64,000 nt of DNA from Lysobacter soli (GTDB lineage: Bacteria > Pseudomonadota > Gammaproteobacteria > Xanthomonadales > Xanthomonadaceae): positions 248,001 to 312,000 of the forward strand of contig NZ_QTJR01000004.1 of the NCBI RefSeq assembly GCF_003382285.1, given 5' to 3'. The translations under genes were made by a program, and so were the position numbers. Each line of letters opens with the position of its first letter. Position 1 is the first letter of the stretch. A model generated the notes under the pieces. That model was not told where the DNA came from. It did no database searches and worked only from the letters and a program-made list of their open reading frames with translations. Below, in pieces: positions 43,742-53,353 of the stretch.

Positions 43742-46700
43742 ATGACCATCCATTCCGCCAACGCCGTCGCCAGCGACGGCCCGCCGGCGCCGCACGCGCT
43801 GATCAGCCCCGAACTCCCGCCCCCGCCCGCCGCGCCCCGCGCCGCGATCACCGCCGGCTGGGTTCGCGACGAAGCCAGCCACGTGCGCGCCCTGCTCGAC
43901 CGCGCCCGCCTGCCCGAAGCCGACCGCATCGCCGCCCAGGCGACCGCCGCGGACCTGGTCCGCCGCGTCCGCGCGCGCGCCAAGGACCAGGGCGCGATCG
44001 AGGCCTTCATGCGCCAGTACGACCTGGGCAGCGAGGAAGGCGTGCTGCTGATGTGCGTGGCCGAGGCGCTGCTGCGCATCCCGGACCAGGAGACCGCCGA
44101 CAAGCTGATCCGCGACAAGCTCGGCGATGCGGACTGGAAGAAGCACATGGGCCAGTCGGACTCGGTGCTGGTCAACGCCTCGACCTGGGGCCTGATGCTG
44201 ACCGGCCATCTGGTCGACTTGGCCGACGAGACCAAGCGCGACGTGCACGGCGCCTTCAAGCGCCTGCTCGGCCGCGTCGGCGAGCCGGTGATCCGCCTGG
44301 CCGTGCGCCAGGCGATGAAGATCATGGGCCACCAGTTCGTCATGGGTCGCACGATCGGCGAGGCGCTCGCCCGATCGCAGAAGAACGGCAACGCCGCCTA
44401 CCGCTACTCCTTCGACATGCTCGGCGAAGGCGCGCTCACCACGAAGGACGCGCTGCGTTACCTGCAGGCCTATCGCGATGCGATCCACGCGATCGGCAAG
44501 AGCGGCGACTTCAATGGCAAGGACGTCTTCGCCGCGCCGTCGATCTCGGTGAAGCTCTCGGCGCTGCATCCGCGCTACGAGCACGCCAAGCGCGCGCGCG
44601 TGATGTCGGAACTGGTGCCGCGCGTGCTTGAGCTTGCGCAGATGGCCAGGTCCTACGGCATCGGTTTCACGGTCGATGCGGAGGAAGCCGACCGCCTGGA
44701 GCTGTCGCTCGACGTCATCGCCGCCGCGTATTCCGACACCTCGCTCGACGGCTGGGAAGGCTACGGCCTGGCGATCCAGGCGTACCAGAAGCGCGCGCCG
44801 GAGGCGATCGACTTCATCGCCGACCTCGCGCGTCGTACCGGCCGCCGCATCCCGGTGCGCCTGGTGAAGGGCGCCTACTGGGACAGCGAGGTCAAGCGCG
44901 CGCAGGTCGAAGGCCAGGCCGGCTACCCGGTGTTCACGCGCAAGCCGAACACCGACGTGAGCTACCTCGCCAACGCGCGCCGCATGCTCGAAGCGTCGGA
45001 TGCCATCTATCCGATGTTCGCCACGCACAACGCGCAGACGATCGCGACGATCCACCAGCGCGCGAAGTCGATGGGGCGCGCGAAGCACTTCGAATTCCAG
45101 AAGCTGCACGGCATGGGCGACGACCTGTACGCCGAGGTGATCCCGGCCGATCGCCTGGACGTGCCGTGCCGCGTGTACGCGCCGGTCGGTTCGCACGAGG
45201 ACCTGCTGCCGTACCTGGTGCGCCGCCTCCTCGAGAACGGCGCCAACTCCAGCTTCGTCAACCGCATCACCGACGAGGACATCGCCATCGATGACCTCGT
45301 GCAGGATCCGGTCGCCACCGTCTCCGCATTCGAATCCATCGCGCATCCGCGCATCCCGCAGCCGCTCGATCTGTACCGCAGCTTCGGCATCGACAGGACC
45401 AATTCCATGGGCATCAACCTCGCCAACGACGACCAGCTGCGCACGCTCGCCGAGCAGGTCAACGCCGCCGCTCGCAGCGAGTGGCGCGCCACGCCGCTCG
45501 TGCCGGGCGCGAACGCCGCCGGCCCCGACATCGCCGTGACCAACCCGGCCGACCGCCGCCAGGTCGTCGGGCAGTGGAAGGCCGCCGACAGCGCCACGGT
45601 CGAGAAGGCCGTGCAGAACGCCGTCGCCGCGCACGATGCGTGGAACATGACGCCGGCCGCCAGCCGCGCCGCGATCCTGGAACACGCTGCCGACCTGCTC
45701 GAACAGCGCATGCCGCAGTACATCGCGCTGTGCACGCGCGAGGCCGGCAAGTCGATCCCCGATGGCGTGGCCGAAGTGCGCGAAGCCGTCGACTTCCTGC
45801 GCTACTACGCCGCGCAGGCGCGCAAGCAGTTCGCGATCGAGCCGCTGCCGGGCCCGACCGGCGAATCCAACACGCTGCAGCTGTCCGGCCGCGGCGTGTT
45901 CGTCTGCATCAGCCCGTGGAACTTCCCGCTGGCAATTTTCCTGGGCCAGGTCGCCGCCGCGCTCGCCGCCGGCAACAGCGTGCTCGCCAAGCCCGCCGAG
46001 CAGACCAACCTGATCGGCTACTACGCGGTGAAGCTGCTGCACGAAGCCGGCGTGCCGGAAGCGGTGGTGCAGTTCCTGCCGGGCGACGGCGCCACCGTCG
46101 GCGCCGCGCTGACGAAGGATCCGCGCATCGCCGGCGTCGCGTTCACCGGTTCGACGGACACCGCGCGCGCGATCAACCGCGCGCTCGCCGCGCGCGACGC
46201 CGCCATCGGCGTGCTCATCGCCGAAACCGGCGGCCAGAACGCGCTGATCGCCGACTCGTCGTCGCTGCCGGAACAGGTGGTGAAGGACGCGATCGCCTCG
46301 GCGTTCACCTCCGCCGGCCAGCGCTGCTCGGCCGCGCGCGTGCTGTTCGTGCAGGACGACATCGCCGACAAGGTCACCACGATGCTCGCCGGCGCGATGG
46401 CCGAGCTGAAGGTCGGCGACCCGGGCCTGCTGTCCACCGACGTCGGCCCGGTGATCGACGAGGACGCGCTGAAGATGCTGCGCGACCACGCCGAGCGCAT
46501 GGACCGCGAAGCGACCAAGGTCGCCGAGGTCGCGCTCGACGCCGACGCCGCGAACGGCAGCTTCTTCGCCCCGCGCGCGTACACGCTCAAGTCGCTGGAC
46601 CAGCTGCACAAGGAGATCTTCGGGCCGGTGCTGCACGTGATCCGCTGGAAGGCCGACCAGCTCGACGCGGTGATCGACCAGATCAACGCGACCGGCTACG

Positions 46701-46963
46701 GCCTGACGCTGGGCATCCATTCGCGCATCGACGAGACCATCGAGAAGATCGCCTCGCGCATCAAGGTCGGTAACTGCTACGTCAACCGCAACCAGATCGG
46801 CGCGGTCGTCGGCGTGCAGCCCTTCGGCGGCCAGAACCTGTCGGGCACCGGCCCGAAGGCCGGTGGCCCGCACTACCTGCCGCGCTTCGCGACCGAGAAG
46901 ACGATCACCGTCAACACGACCGCCGCGGGCGGCAACGCCTCGCTGCTGACGCTGGGCGATTGA
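43742..46963 (+). CDS. putA: Bifunctional proline dehydrogenase / P5C dehydrogenase
   Basis: 1073-residue enzyme that oxidises proline to glutamate, passing electrons from FAD to quinone and using NAD for the second step. PRODH barrel residues are clear (~280-520: SVKLSALHPRYE, VRLVKGAYWDSEVKRAQ, FATHNAQT, FEFQKLHGMGDDLY). The ALDH domain has ISPWNFPLAIF, the general base E828 (IAETGGQNALI), and the catalytic C862 (AGQRCSAARVL), 34 residues apart as expected. The N-terminus has a Pro/Ala stretch, with no ribbon-helix-helix DNA-binding segment, so it is probably not autoregulatory. Electrons delivered here suit the neighbouring oxidase locus. Confidence 0.96.
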   Translation: MTIHSANAVASDGPPAPHALISPELPPPPAAPRAAITAGWVRDEASHVRALLDRARLPEADRIAAQATAADLVRRVRARAKDQGAIEAFMRQYDLGSEEGVLLMCVAEALLRIPDQETADKLIRDKLGDADWKKHMGQSDSVLVNASTWGLMLTGHLVDLADETKRDVHGAFKRLLGRVGEPVIRLAVRQAMKIMGHQFVMGRTIGEALARSQKNGNAAYRYSFDMLGEGALTTKDALRYLQAYRDAIHAIGKSGDFNGKDVFAAPSISVKLSALHPRYEHAKRARVMSELVPRVLELAQMARSYGIGFTVDAEEADRLELSLDVIAAAYSDTSLDGWEGYGLAIQAYQKRAPEAIDFIADLARRTGRRIPVRLVKGAYWDSEVKRAQVEGQAGYPVFTRKPNTDVSYLANARRMLEASDAIYPMFATHNAQTIATIHQRAKSMGRAKHFEFQKLHGMGDDLYAEVIPADRLDVPCRVYAPVGSHEDLLPYLVRRLLENGANSSFVNRITDEDIAIDDLVQDPVATVSAFESIAHPRIPQPLDLYRSFGIDRTNSMGINLANDDQLRTLAEQVNAAARSEWRATPLVPGANAAGPDIAVTNPADRRQVVGQWKAADSATVEKAVQNAVAAHDAWNMTPAASRAAILEHAADLLEQRMPQYIALCTREAGKSIPDGVAEVREAVDFLRYYAAQARKQFAIEPLPGPTGESNTLQLSGRGVFVCISPWNFPLAIFLGQVAAALAAGNSVLAKPAEQTNLIGYYAVKLLHEAGVPEAVVQFLPGDGATVGAALTKDPRIAGVAFTGSTDTARAINRALAARDAAIGVLIAETGGQNALIADSSSLPEQVVKDAIASAFTSAGQRCSAARVLFVQDDIADKVTTMLAGAMAELKVGDPGLLSTDVGPVIDEDALKMLRDHAERMDREATKVAEVALDADAANGSFFAPRAYTLKSLDQLHKEIFGPVLHVIRWKADQLDAVIDQINATGYGLTLGIHSRIDETIEKIASRIKVGNCYVNRNQIGAVVGVQPFGGQNLSGTGPKAGGPHYLPRFATEKTITVNTTAAGGNASLLTLGD

Positions 46964-47003
46964 GCCTCGCGGGCGCGCCTCTGGCCGCCCGCATCGAAAT
47001 GCG

Positions 47004-47040
47004 AAACGGCTCCGGCACACGCCGGGGCCGTTTTTGTTTG
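47004..47040 (+). terminator. Intrinsic terminator after putA
   Basis: Arms AAACGGCTCCGGC and GCCGGGGCCGTTT with one U-G pair and a 4-base loop, followed by TTGTTTG. It lies 40 bp after the stop codon. Confidence 0.88.
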
Positions 47041-47060
47041 TGGGATTGCCCCCCGCGGTT

Positions 47061-47072
47061 CGGAAAGTTCCG
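47061..47072. promoter_or_regulatory. Short inverted repeat upstream of the adhesin gene
   Basis: CGGAA-AG-TTCCG, a perfect 5-bp palindrome in the gene-free 210 bp between the putA terminator and the trimeric adhesin. It could be an operator; function is inference. Confidence 0.3.
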
Positions 47073-47250
47073 TGTGGCGCTTCCGGCATTCCTACAGGAT
47101 TTGATGGGCCTGTCGCGGCCTTTTGAACCGTCTGTGATCCGGCGAGGCCGCGTGTGATGGCGCTTTCAAGCCGAGCACGGGGGCGGAAGCAACGGTTGGG
47201 GTTCGCCCGGACGAGTCGTCCGGGTGTCCTTCCCACCAGCGAGTACCGCC

Positions 47251-50200
47251 ATGCCCCCGATGCCGACGTACGCCCGACCGCAACGCCGCCTCCTGACCTT
47301 CGCGCTCCTGTCCGCGCTCGCCACGCCCGCTTTCGCCGGCGGCAACTGCCAGCTGTACGACGACGCGAACAACCCGCTGCGCATCGACAGCACCGCAACA
47401 GGCGCAGACGCCTTCGCCTGCGGTCCCGACGCCAAGGCGTCCGGCTCCCGTTCGGTCGCCCTGGGCGACGAAACCACCGCCTCGGGCACGAACGCCATTG
47501 CAATCGGCTCGTGGATCGACCTCGACGGCGACGGCCAGGTCGATCCGGACGAGATCACGTGGGCGAAGGGCGACAACGCGACGGCCATCGGCGCGGCGTC
47601 GCAGGCCCTTGGAAACGGCGCCGTCGCCATCGGCGTTCGGGCCGTCGCCAAACCCGACAACAGCATCGCCATCGGCAACCAGTCGCAGACCCAGGCGCAG
47701 CGCACCACGACCACGACGACCACCACACAAGGTTCGCCGACCACCTCCACCACCACCGCACCGACACCGGCCAGCGGCAACCAGACCGGCAGCCTCGCCA
47801 TCGGCAACCAGGCCCGCACGAACGGCGCGAACAACATCGCCCTCGGCACCGGCGCGACCACGGAAATGGTGATCGCCGGCAGCACGACTTCGACCACCAA
47901 CGGCATCACCACGCGCGTACAGACGTCGCTTGCGGCCCCGGTGCAGAACGCCATCGCCATCGGCAACGGCGCACGCGCGAACGGCAACGGCACCATCGTG
48001 ATGGGCGCGAACGCACGCGCGGAGGCGAAGGTCGCCAGCCTGGTCATCGGCTGGGGCGGCCGCGGCGTGGTGTTCGATCCGGGTCCGGCGACCAACTCGA
48101 CCGTGATCGGTACCGGCGCCGCGTCGCAGGGCACCAGCAACGTCGTGATCGGCAACGGCGCGCAGACGATGGGCGACACGATCATGCCCATCACGGACGA
48201 CGACGGCCGTTACGTCCTCGAGCCCGGCACCGGCTACCGCACCTACGAGGCGCCGGTGCGGGACCAGTACAACACCGTCATCGGCTCCGGCGCGGCGGCC
48301 GTCTACAACTACGGCACCGCCATCGGCGCCAGCGCCATCGCGTACGGCAAGACGTCCACGGCCGTCGGCACATCGGCGTATGCCATCGCGTCCGGCTCGA
48401 CCGCGCTCGGCGGATACCTCGACTGGAACACGGCCTTCGGCGCCGCCCCGCAGCCGACGGCGGGCACGAGTTCCTACGGACGCGCCGTCGCCTCGGGACT
48501 GGGTTCGCAGGCGCTGGGGTCGGCTTCATACACGACCGCAAACTACGACACGGCGATCGGCCCAGCCGCGCTGACGAACGACCGCGATAGCGATCATCCA
48601 CCCGCGCCGGGCAGCGCGATTGGCGGTTATCGCAGCCTGGATCCGACCAACATCAACGGCGCGGTGGCGGTGGGCTTCCTGTCGCACGGCGAAGGCCACG
48701 CCAGCGTCGCGTTGGGCCTGCGCAGCCTGGCGCGCGATGCCGGCACCGTGGCGATCGGCGTCGACAGCGTCGCGTGGGGCGTCGACAGCCTTGCGCTGGG
48801 CAACGGCGCGCTGAGCACCTGGCGCAACGACATCGCTATCGGTGCAGGCGCGGAAGTCTGGGGCGGCAGTGGCACGAGCAGTACGGCGGTCGGCATGGGC
48901 GCGCACGTCGGCAACAGCGGCGGCGAAGACATTTCCAATGCGATGGCTTTCGGCAGCAACGCCGAGGCGATGTCCGACGACGCGGTCGCCTTCGGTCACG
49001 ATGCGTCCGCGGCCGGCATCGGCACGCTGGCCGTGGGCAGCTCGACACAGGCCGATGGCACCAACGCCGCCGCCATCGGCAACGGCGCGCAGGCGTTCGG
49101 CGACTACGCCACCGCGACGGGCGCCTATGCCTATGCCGGGGCCGGCAACGCCGTGGCCGTCGGCGCGAACGCCTTCGCGACCGACACCGCAAGCAGCGCG
49201 CTGGGCTTCAACGCGTTCGCCGGCGGCATCGAAAGCACCGCGGTCGGCAGCTATGCCGTCGCCGATTCCGCGGGCGCCACCGCGCTCGGCAGCGGGGCGT
49301 TGGCGCTGGCCGACGACAGCGTCGCGATCGGCGCGGGCGCCGTGGCCGATCGCGCCGGCACCGTGTCCGTCGGCTCGGCCGGCCACGAGCGCCAGATCGC
49401 CAACGTCGCCGCCGGCACGGAAGAGACCGATGCGGTCAACGTCGCGCAGCTCAACACGGCGATCGCGCAGTTCGACGACACGCTCGGTACGCTCGACGAC
49501 GCGGCGGTGAAGTACGACGACCCGGCCACACGCGACAAGGTCACGCTCGGCGGCACGACCGGTACGACGATCGCCAACCTGCACGCGGGCATCGTCGGAA
49601 CCGACGCCGTCAATGTCGAGCAGCTCAGCTCCGTGCTCGCCGGCTTCGGCGGCGGTGCGGCGTTCGACGCCAACGGGCTGATGACCGCGCCGACGTTCCA
49701 CCTGTTCGGCGCGCAGTACCACACGGTTGCGCAGGCGTTCGATGCGATCGACGCGGGAATCGCCGGCCTCGGCGATCGCCTCGCGGTCGTCGAAAACCAC
49801 CTCGGCGGTGCCCACAGCGACGTGCCCGTCGGCGCCGGCGCAGGCTTGCCGGTGGGCGAAAGCAGCGTCGCGATGAGCGCCAACGACACCGCCATCGGCA
49901 CCGGTGCATCGGTGCTGGCCGACGGCAGCACCGCGGTGGGCAGCAACGCCACGGTGGCCCTGCGCGCGGCGAATGCGGTGGCCGTCGGCGCCGACGCGAG
50001 CGTCAGCGCCGAATCGGGCACGGCCATCGGACAGGGCGCTTCAGCCACGGCCGACAATGCCGTCGCATTGGGCCACGGCGCGGTCGCTAACGAGGCCGAC
50101 ACCGTGTCGGTCGGCAACGCGCAGACGCAGCGTCGCGTCACGCAGGTCGCCGACGGCGTCAACGCGCACGACGCCACCAACGTGCAGCAGATGCAGGCCG

Positions 50201-50553
50201 GCGACGCGCAGACGCTCTCGCGCGCCAACGCGTACACCGACAGTCGCTACCAGGCGATGAGCGACGAGTTCACGCAGCTGCGCGACGACATCGGCTATCG
50301 CCTCGGCAAACAGGACGAACGCATCGACCGCCAGGGCGCGATGAGCGCGGCGATGATGAACATGTCGATCAACGCGGCGAATTCGCGCAGCCCACGCGGC
50401 CGCATCGGCGTCGGCGCCGGCTGGCAGAACGGCGAAAGCGCGCTGTCGATCGGCTACGCGAAGGCCATCGGCGACCGCGCTTCGTTCTCCATCGGCGGCG
50501 CCTTCAGCAGCGACGACAACGCCGCCGGCGTCGGCTTCGGTATCGACCTGTAA
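47251..50553 (+). CDS. Trimeric autotransporter adhesin (YadA family)
   Basis: 1100-residue type Vc surface adhesin; three chains form one stalk. Signal peptide to A29 (TPAFA-GG). A long head of YadA-type beta-roll repeats (pattern AIGxxA/AxGxxS) spans ~45-725, broken by a Thr-rich linker near 152-176. Necks are visible as TDAVNVAQL (~733), TDAVNVEQL (~790) and HDATNVQQM (~975), with a second head between the last two. A short coiled coil (~980-1030) leads to the C-terminal membrane anchor (~1045-1100: RIGVGAGWQNGESALSIGYA, ending GFGIDL). The stalk is unusually short. ATG 47251 follows GAG; an upstream GTG is less likely. Confidence 0.93.
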   Translation: MPPMPTYARPQRRLLTFALLSALATPAFAGGNCQLYDDANNPLRIDSTATGADAFACGPDAKASGSRSVALGDETTASGTNAIAIGSWIDLDGDGQVDPDEITWAKGDNATAIGAASQALGNGAVAIGVRAVAKPDNSIAIGNQSQTQAQRTTTTTTTTQGSPTTSTTTAPTPASGNQTGSLAIGNQARTNGANNIALGTGATTEMVIAGSTTSTTNGITTRVQTSLAAPVQNAIAIGNGARANGNGTIVMGANARAEAKVASLVIGWGGRGVVFDPGPATNSTVIGTGAASQGTSNVVIGNGAQTMGDTIMPITDDDGRYVLEPGTGYRTYEAPVRDQYNTVIGSGAAAVYNYGTAIGASAIAYGKTSTAVGTSAYAIASGSTALGGYLDWNTAFGAAPQPTAGTSSYGRAVASGLGSQALGSASYTTANYDTAIGPAALTNDRDSDHPPAPGSAIGGYRSLDPTNINGAVAVGFLSHGEGHASVALGLRSLARDAGTVAIGVDSVAWGVDSLALGNGALSTWRNDIAIGAGAEVWGGSGTSSTAVGMGAHVGNSGGEDISNAMAFGSNAEAMSDDAVAFGHDASAAGIGTLAVGSSTQADGTNAAAIGNGAQAFGDYATATGAYAYAGAGNAVAVGANAFATDTASSALGFNAFAGGIESTAVGSYAVADSAGATALGSGALALADDSVAIGAGAVADRAGTVSVGSAGHERQIANVAAGTEETDAVNVAQLNTAIAQFDDTLGTLDDAAVKYDDPATRDKVTLGGTTGTTIANLHAGIVGTDAVNVEQLSSVLAGFGGGAAFDANGLMTAPTFHLFGAQYHTVAQAFDAIDAGIAGLGDRLAVVENHLGGAHSDVPVGAGAGLPVGESSVAMSANDTAIGTGASVLADGSTAVGSNATVALRAANAVAVGADASVSAESGTAIGQGASATADNAVALGHGAVANEADTVSVGNAQTQRRVTQVADGVNAHDATNVQQMQAGDAQTLSRANAYTDSRYQAMSDEFTQLRDDIGYRLGKQDERIDRQGAMSAAMMNMSINAANSRSPRGRIGVGAGWQNGESALSIGYAKAIGDRASFSIGGAFSSDDNAAGVGFGIDL

Positions 50554-50622
50554 ATCCGCCCCGTATCGCAACGGCGCCCGCCCGGGCGCCGTCCTTTCGC
50601 ACGTCCATTCGAGGAATAGCGC

Positions 50623-52395
50623 ATGACGTTCCGCCGCACCTTGTTGAGCCTCCTGATCGCCGCCGCCTGCGCTCCCGCATTCGCTGGCACGGTCGATTTG
50701 GCGTCGATCGACGACGCCACCGTCTCTCCCCGCTTCATCGTGAAGTACCGCGATGGCAGCGCCGAACGCACGCAGCCGGCCGCGAGCCAGCGCGCGATGA
50801 ACGCCGCCGCCGAGCGTGCGCGTGCGCAGATGGGCGTACGCATCGCAGGCCTGCGCGGGGCCGCTGCGTTGCGCATCGATTCGCTGCGTACCACCCTGAC
50901 CGGCCGCCGCGTCGTACGCGCTTCGCAACGCCTGGACCGCACGCAGGCCGAAGCGCTGATGCGCGCCATCGCCAGCGATCCGAACGTCGAATCGGTGAGC
51001 GTCGATCGCCTGATGCGCCCGACCGCGATGCCGAACGATCCGATGCTCGCCACGCACCAGATGTGGCACTACGGCACGGGCACTGGCGGCGCGCGCGTCA
51101 CCAGCGCGTGGAATGCCGGCGCGACCGGCGCGAGCGTCGTGGTCGCGGTGCTCGACACCGGCGCGACGCATCACGTCGACCTCGAACAGAACCTGCTGCC
51201 GGGCTACGACTTCATCACCGACCACGAAGTCTCGGGGCGCGCTACCGACGATCGCGTGCCGGGCGGATGGGACCTGGGCGATTTCACCGTCGCTGACCAG
51301 TGCGGCGCAGGCTCGACCGCGAGCAGCAGCAGCTGGCACGGCACGCATGTGTCGGGAACGATCGCCGAGGTCACCAACAACGGCATTGGCGGCGCGGGCG
51401 TCGCGTATGACGCCAAGGTCGTGCCGGTGCGCGTGCTCGGCCGCTGCGGTGGCTACACCTCCGACATCAACGACGCGATCGTGTGGGCGGCCGGCGGCCA
51501 TATCGACGGCGTGCCGGACAACCCGAATCCGGCGGAGGTCATCAACATGAGCCTGGGCGGCTCGCACGCGTGCGAAGCCGACACGCAGGCGGCGATCGAC
51601 AAGGCGATATCGCTTGGCGCCACGGTCGTGGTTGCGGCGGGCAACGACAACGCCGATGTCGTCGGTCACTCGCCCGCGAGTTGCGCTCGCGTGGTGGCGG
51701 TCGGGGCCACCGGTTACAGCGGACAGCGCGCGGGTTACTCGAACTACGGCAGCGGCGTCGACGTTGCCGCGCCGGGCGGCGCGGGCGTCGAAGGCTCGCC
51801 GAACGGCTACATCTGGTCGACACACAACACCGGCGCGACCGTGCCCGAAGGCGACCACTACGTCGGCATGACCGGTACGTCGATGGCAACGCCGCACGTC
51901 TCGGGCATCGTCGCGCTGATGCAGAGCGTGGCCGCGAGGCCGCTGACACCGGCGCAGGTCGAAGGCGTGCTGGTGTCGTCGGCGCGTCCGTTCCCGACGA
52001 AGCCGGATCGCGCGATCGGCGCGGGCATCGTCGACGCGGCGGCCGCAGTGGATCGTGCCAAGCGATTCGGCCAGCCGATCCAGTCGGTGCCGCTGACCGA
52101 CAACGTCGTCGAGTCGATGCCGCCGCTGGCCGCGGGTCAAGGCGTGATCTACGCGATCGACGTTCCCGAAGGCCGGAGCCGCCTGGAGTTTACCAGTTAC
52201 AGCGGCCGCGGCACGCTCGCGGCGTACCTCAACTACGAATCCGAACCGATGCCGGCGTCGAACATCGGCGCGTCGGTACGGCCGGGCACGAACCAGGTCC
52301 TCAACGTGCCGTCGCCCGCGAAGGGGCGCTACTACATCAAGGTCGTGGCCACGGCCGACGCGGCGGGCGTGCTCGTGCGGGCAAGAACGTATTGA
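50623..52395 (+). CDS. Secreted subtilisin-like serine protease (S8)
   Basis: 590-residue exported protease. Signal peptide MTFRRTLLSLLIAAACAPAFA, then a propeptide of the I9 type (~35-130: SPRFIVKYRDG, VESVSVDRLM). The catalytic domain carries D178 (VLDTGATHH), H239 (HGTHVSGTI), N in AAGN and S420 (GTSMATPHVSG). The last ~100 residues form a PPC-like beta domain. Extra cysteines suggest disulfides. A good ribosome site (GAGGAA) lies upstream. It starts 70 bp after the adhesin gene on the same strand with no terminator seen between, so joint expression is likely. It may feed on protein or process the adhesin. Confidence 0.95.
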   Translation: MTFRRTLLSLLIAAACAPAFAGTVDLASIDDATVSPRFIVKYRDGSAERTQPAASQRAMNAAAERARAQMGVRIAGLRGAAALRIDSLRTTLTGRRVVRASQRLDRTQAEALMRAIASDPNVESVSVDRLMRPTAMPNDPMLATHQMWHYGTGTGGARVTSAWNAGATGASVVVAVLDTGATHHVDLEQNLLPGYDFITDHEVSGRATDDRVPGGWDLGDFTVADQCGAGSTASSSSWHGTHVSGTIAEVTNNGIGGAGVAYDAKVVPVRVLGRCGGYTSDINDAIVWAAGGHIDGVPDNPNPAEVINMSLGGSHACEADTQAAIDKAISLGATVVVAAGNDNADVVGHSPASCARVVAVGATGYSGQRAGYSNYGSGVDVAAPGGAGVEGSPNGYIWSTHNTGATVPEGDHYVGMTGTSMATPHVSGIVALMQSVAARPLTPAQVEGVLVSSARPFPTKPDRAIGAGIVDAAAAVDRAKRFGQPIQSVPLTDNVVESMPPLAAGQGVIYAIDVPEGRSRLEFTSYSGRGTLAAYLNYESEPMPASNIGASVRPGTNQVLNVPSPAKGRYYIKVVATADAAGVLVRARTY

Positions 52396-52573
52396 TGGAA
52401 CGGAATGGGCGCGATGCGGCCTGCATCGCGCCCGTCGCCGTTGGGCGAGACTTTTTCTTTGCGATTTGCGTCGTGCAGGCGGCGTTCAACTCGCCTTGCG
52501 GACGAAAGCCTCGCATAGCATCGGGAACGGGCCCGAGGCATCGCGCATCGGTGCATGTACAGGACACCGGCGC

Positions 52574-53296
52574 ATGCGACGCACGAGGTATCGCTTCCAG
52601 GAATTCGAGATCGATCCGCCGTCGCGCGACCTGCTCCGCGATGGCGAGCGCGTGCCGCTGCCGCCGAAATCGTTCGATTGCCTCGCCTACCTCGTCATGC
52701 ATCGCGACCGCGCGGTGGGTCGCGACGAACTGATCGCGGCCGTGTGGGGGCGCGTCGAAGTCACCGACATGGTCGTCGCGCAAACGATGCTGCGCGCCCG
52801 CAAGGCGCTGGGCGATTCGGGAGCATTGCAGCGCGCGATCCGGACCGTGCCGCGCTTCGGTTACCAGTGGATCGCGCCGGTACTGGAATTGGGTTCGGCG
52901 AGCGCATCGCCCGCGTCCGCGCAGGTGCATGCGACGCCGGCGCCGGCGTCCATCCGCCAGCGGCGACGCAGATGGCTCGGATGGTCGGGCGCACTGATGC
53001 TGGCGGGTGCGGCGGCGTTTTCGGGATGGCTGTTCGCGCGCGCCGCACCACGGCCACCACAGGGTGCGTCCGCGCAACGCGACACGAACCCGCTGCAAAG
53101 CCGCGCGGGTGTGCAGGGCTCCGCCGTCGCGCGGGACGCACCGCGTTGCGATGAAGGCGCATACGTGCGCACCGCATCGCAGGAGTGCAAGCCGGCCTCC
53201 TGCTCGATAGCGCGGTCGCGCTCCGAGCCGATCGGGTGCCTCGCCTCACCCGCCAGAATCGCGCCCGCTGCGGCGCGCACGAACCGCTTCGAATGA
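52574..53296 (+). CDS. ToxR/CadC-like membrane-bound regulator, short Cys-rich sensor tail
   Basis: 240-residue protein. Residues 5-100 form an OmpR/ToxR-type winged helix (YRFQEFEIDPPSRDLLRDGE, the recognition-helix region VAQTMLRARKAL, and TVPRFGYQWIAP). A basic stretch (RQRRRRW) precedes one membrane helix (~135-158, GALMLAGAAAFSGWLF). The remaining ~80 residues are periplasmic and hold four cysteines (C192, C205, C210, C222). Most relatives in this family of bacteria have much longer TPR or other sensor domains, so it is either a compact redox-type sensor or C-terminally shortened. It follows the adhesin-protease pair by 178 bp on the same strand. Confidence 0.82.
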   Translation: MRRTRYRFQEFEIDPPSRDLLRDGERVPLPPKSFDCLAYLVMHRDRAVGRDELIAAVWGRVEVTDMVVAQTMLRARKALGDSGALQRAIRTVPRFGYQWIAPVLELGSASASPASAQVHATPAPASIRQRRRRWLGWSGALMLAGAAAFSGWLFARAAPRPPQGASAQRDTNPLQSRAGVQGSAVARDAPRCDEGAYVRTASQECKPASCSIARSRSEPIGCLASPARIAPAAARTNRFE

Positions 53297-53306
53297 AGCA
53301 CAAAAG

Positions 53307-53328
53307 AAAAGCCCCGCCGTAGCGGGGC
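53307..53328 (-). terminator. Intrinsic terminator downstream of the FadL-type gene
   Basis: GCCCCGC (53311-53317), CGTA loop, GCGGGGC (53322-53328). On the minus strand the stem is followed by TTTTCTTTTG, a strong tail. On the plus strand only CTTTG follows. It sits between converging genes, 26 bp beyond the porin stop. Confidence 0.85.
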
Positions 53329-53353
53329 CTTTGATGCAGCATGACGCGTTGGA

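Noticed and set aside
43709-47503. 1264-codon minus-strand frame opposite putA
   Set aside because: It is a high-GC shadow; PutA on the plus strand has both catalytic domains intact.
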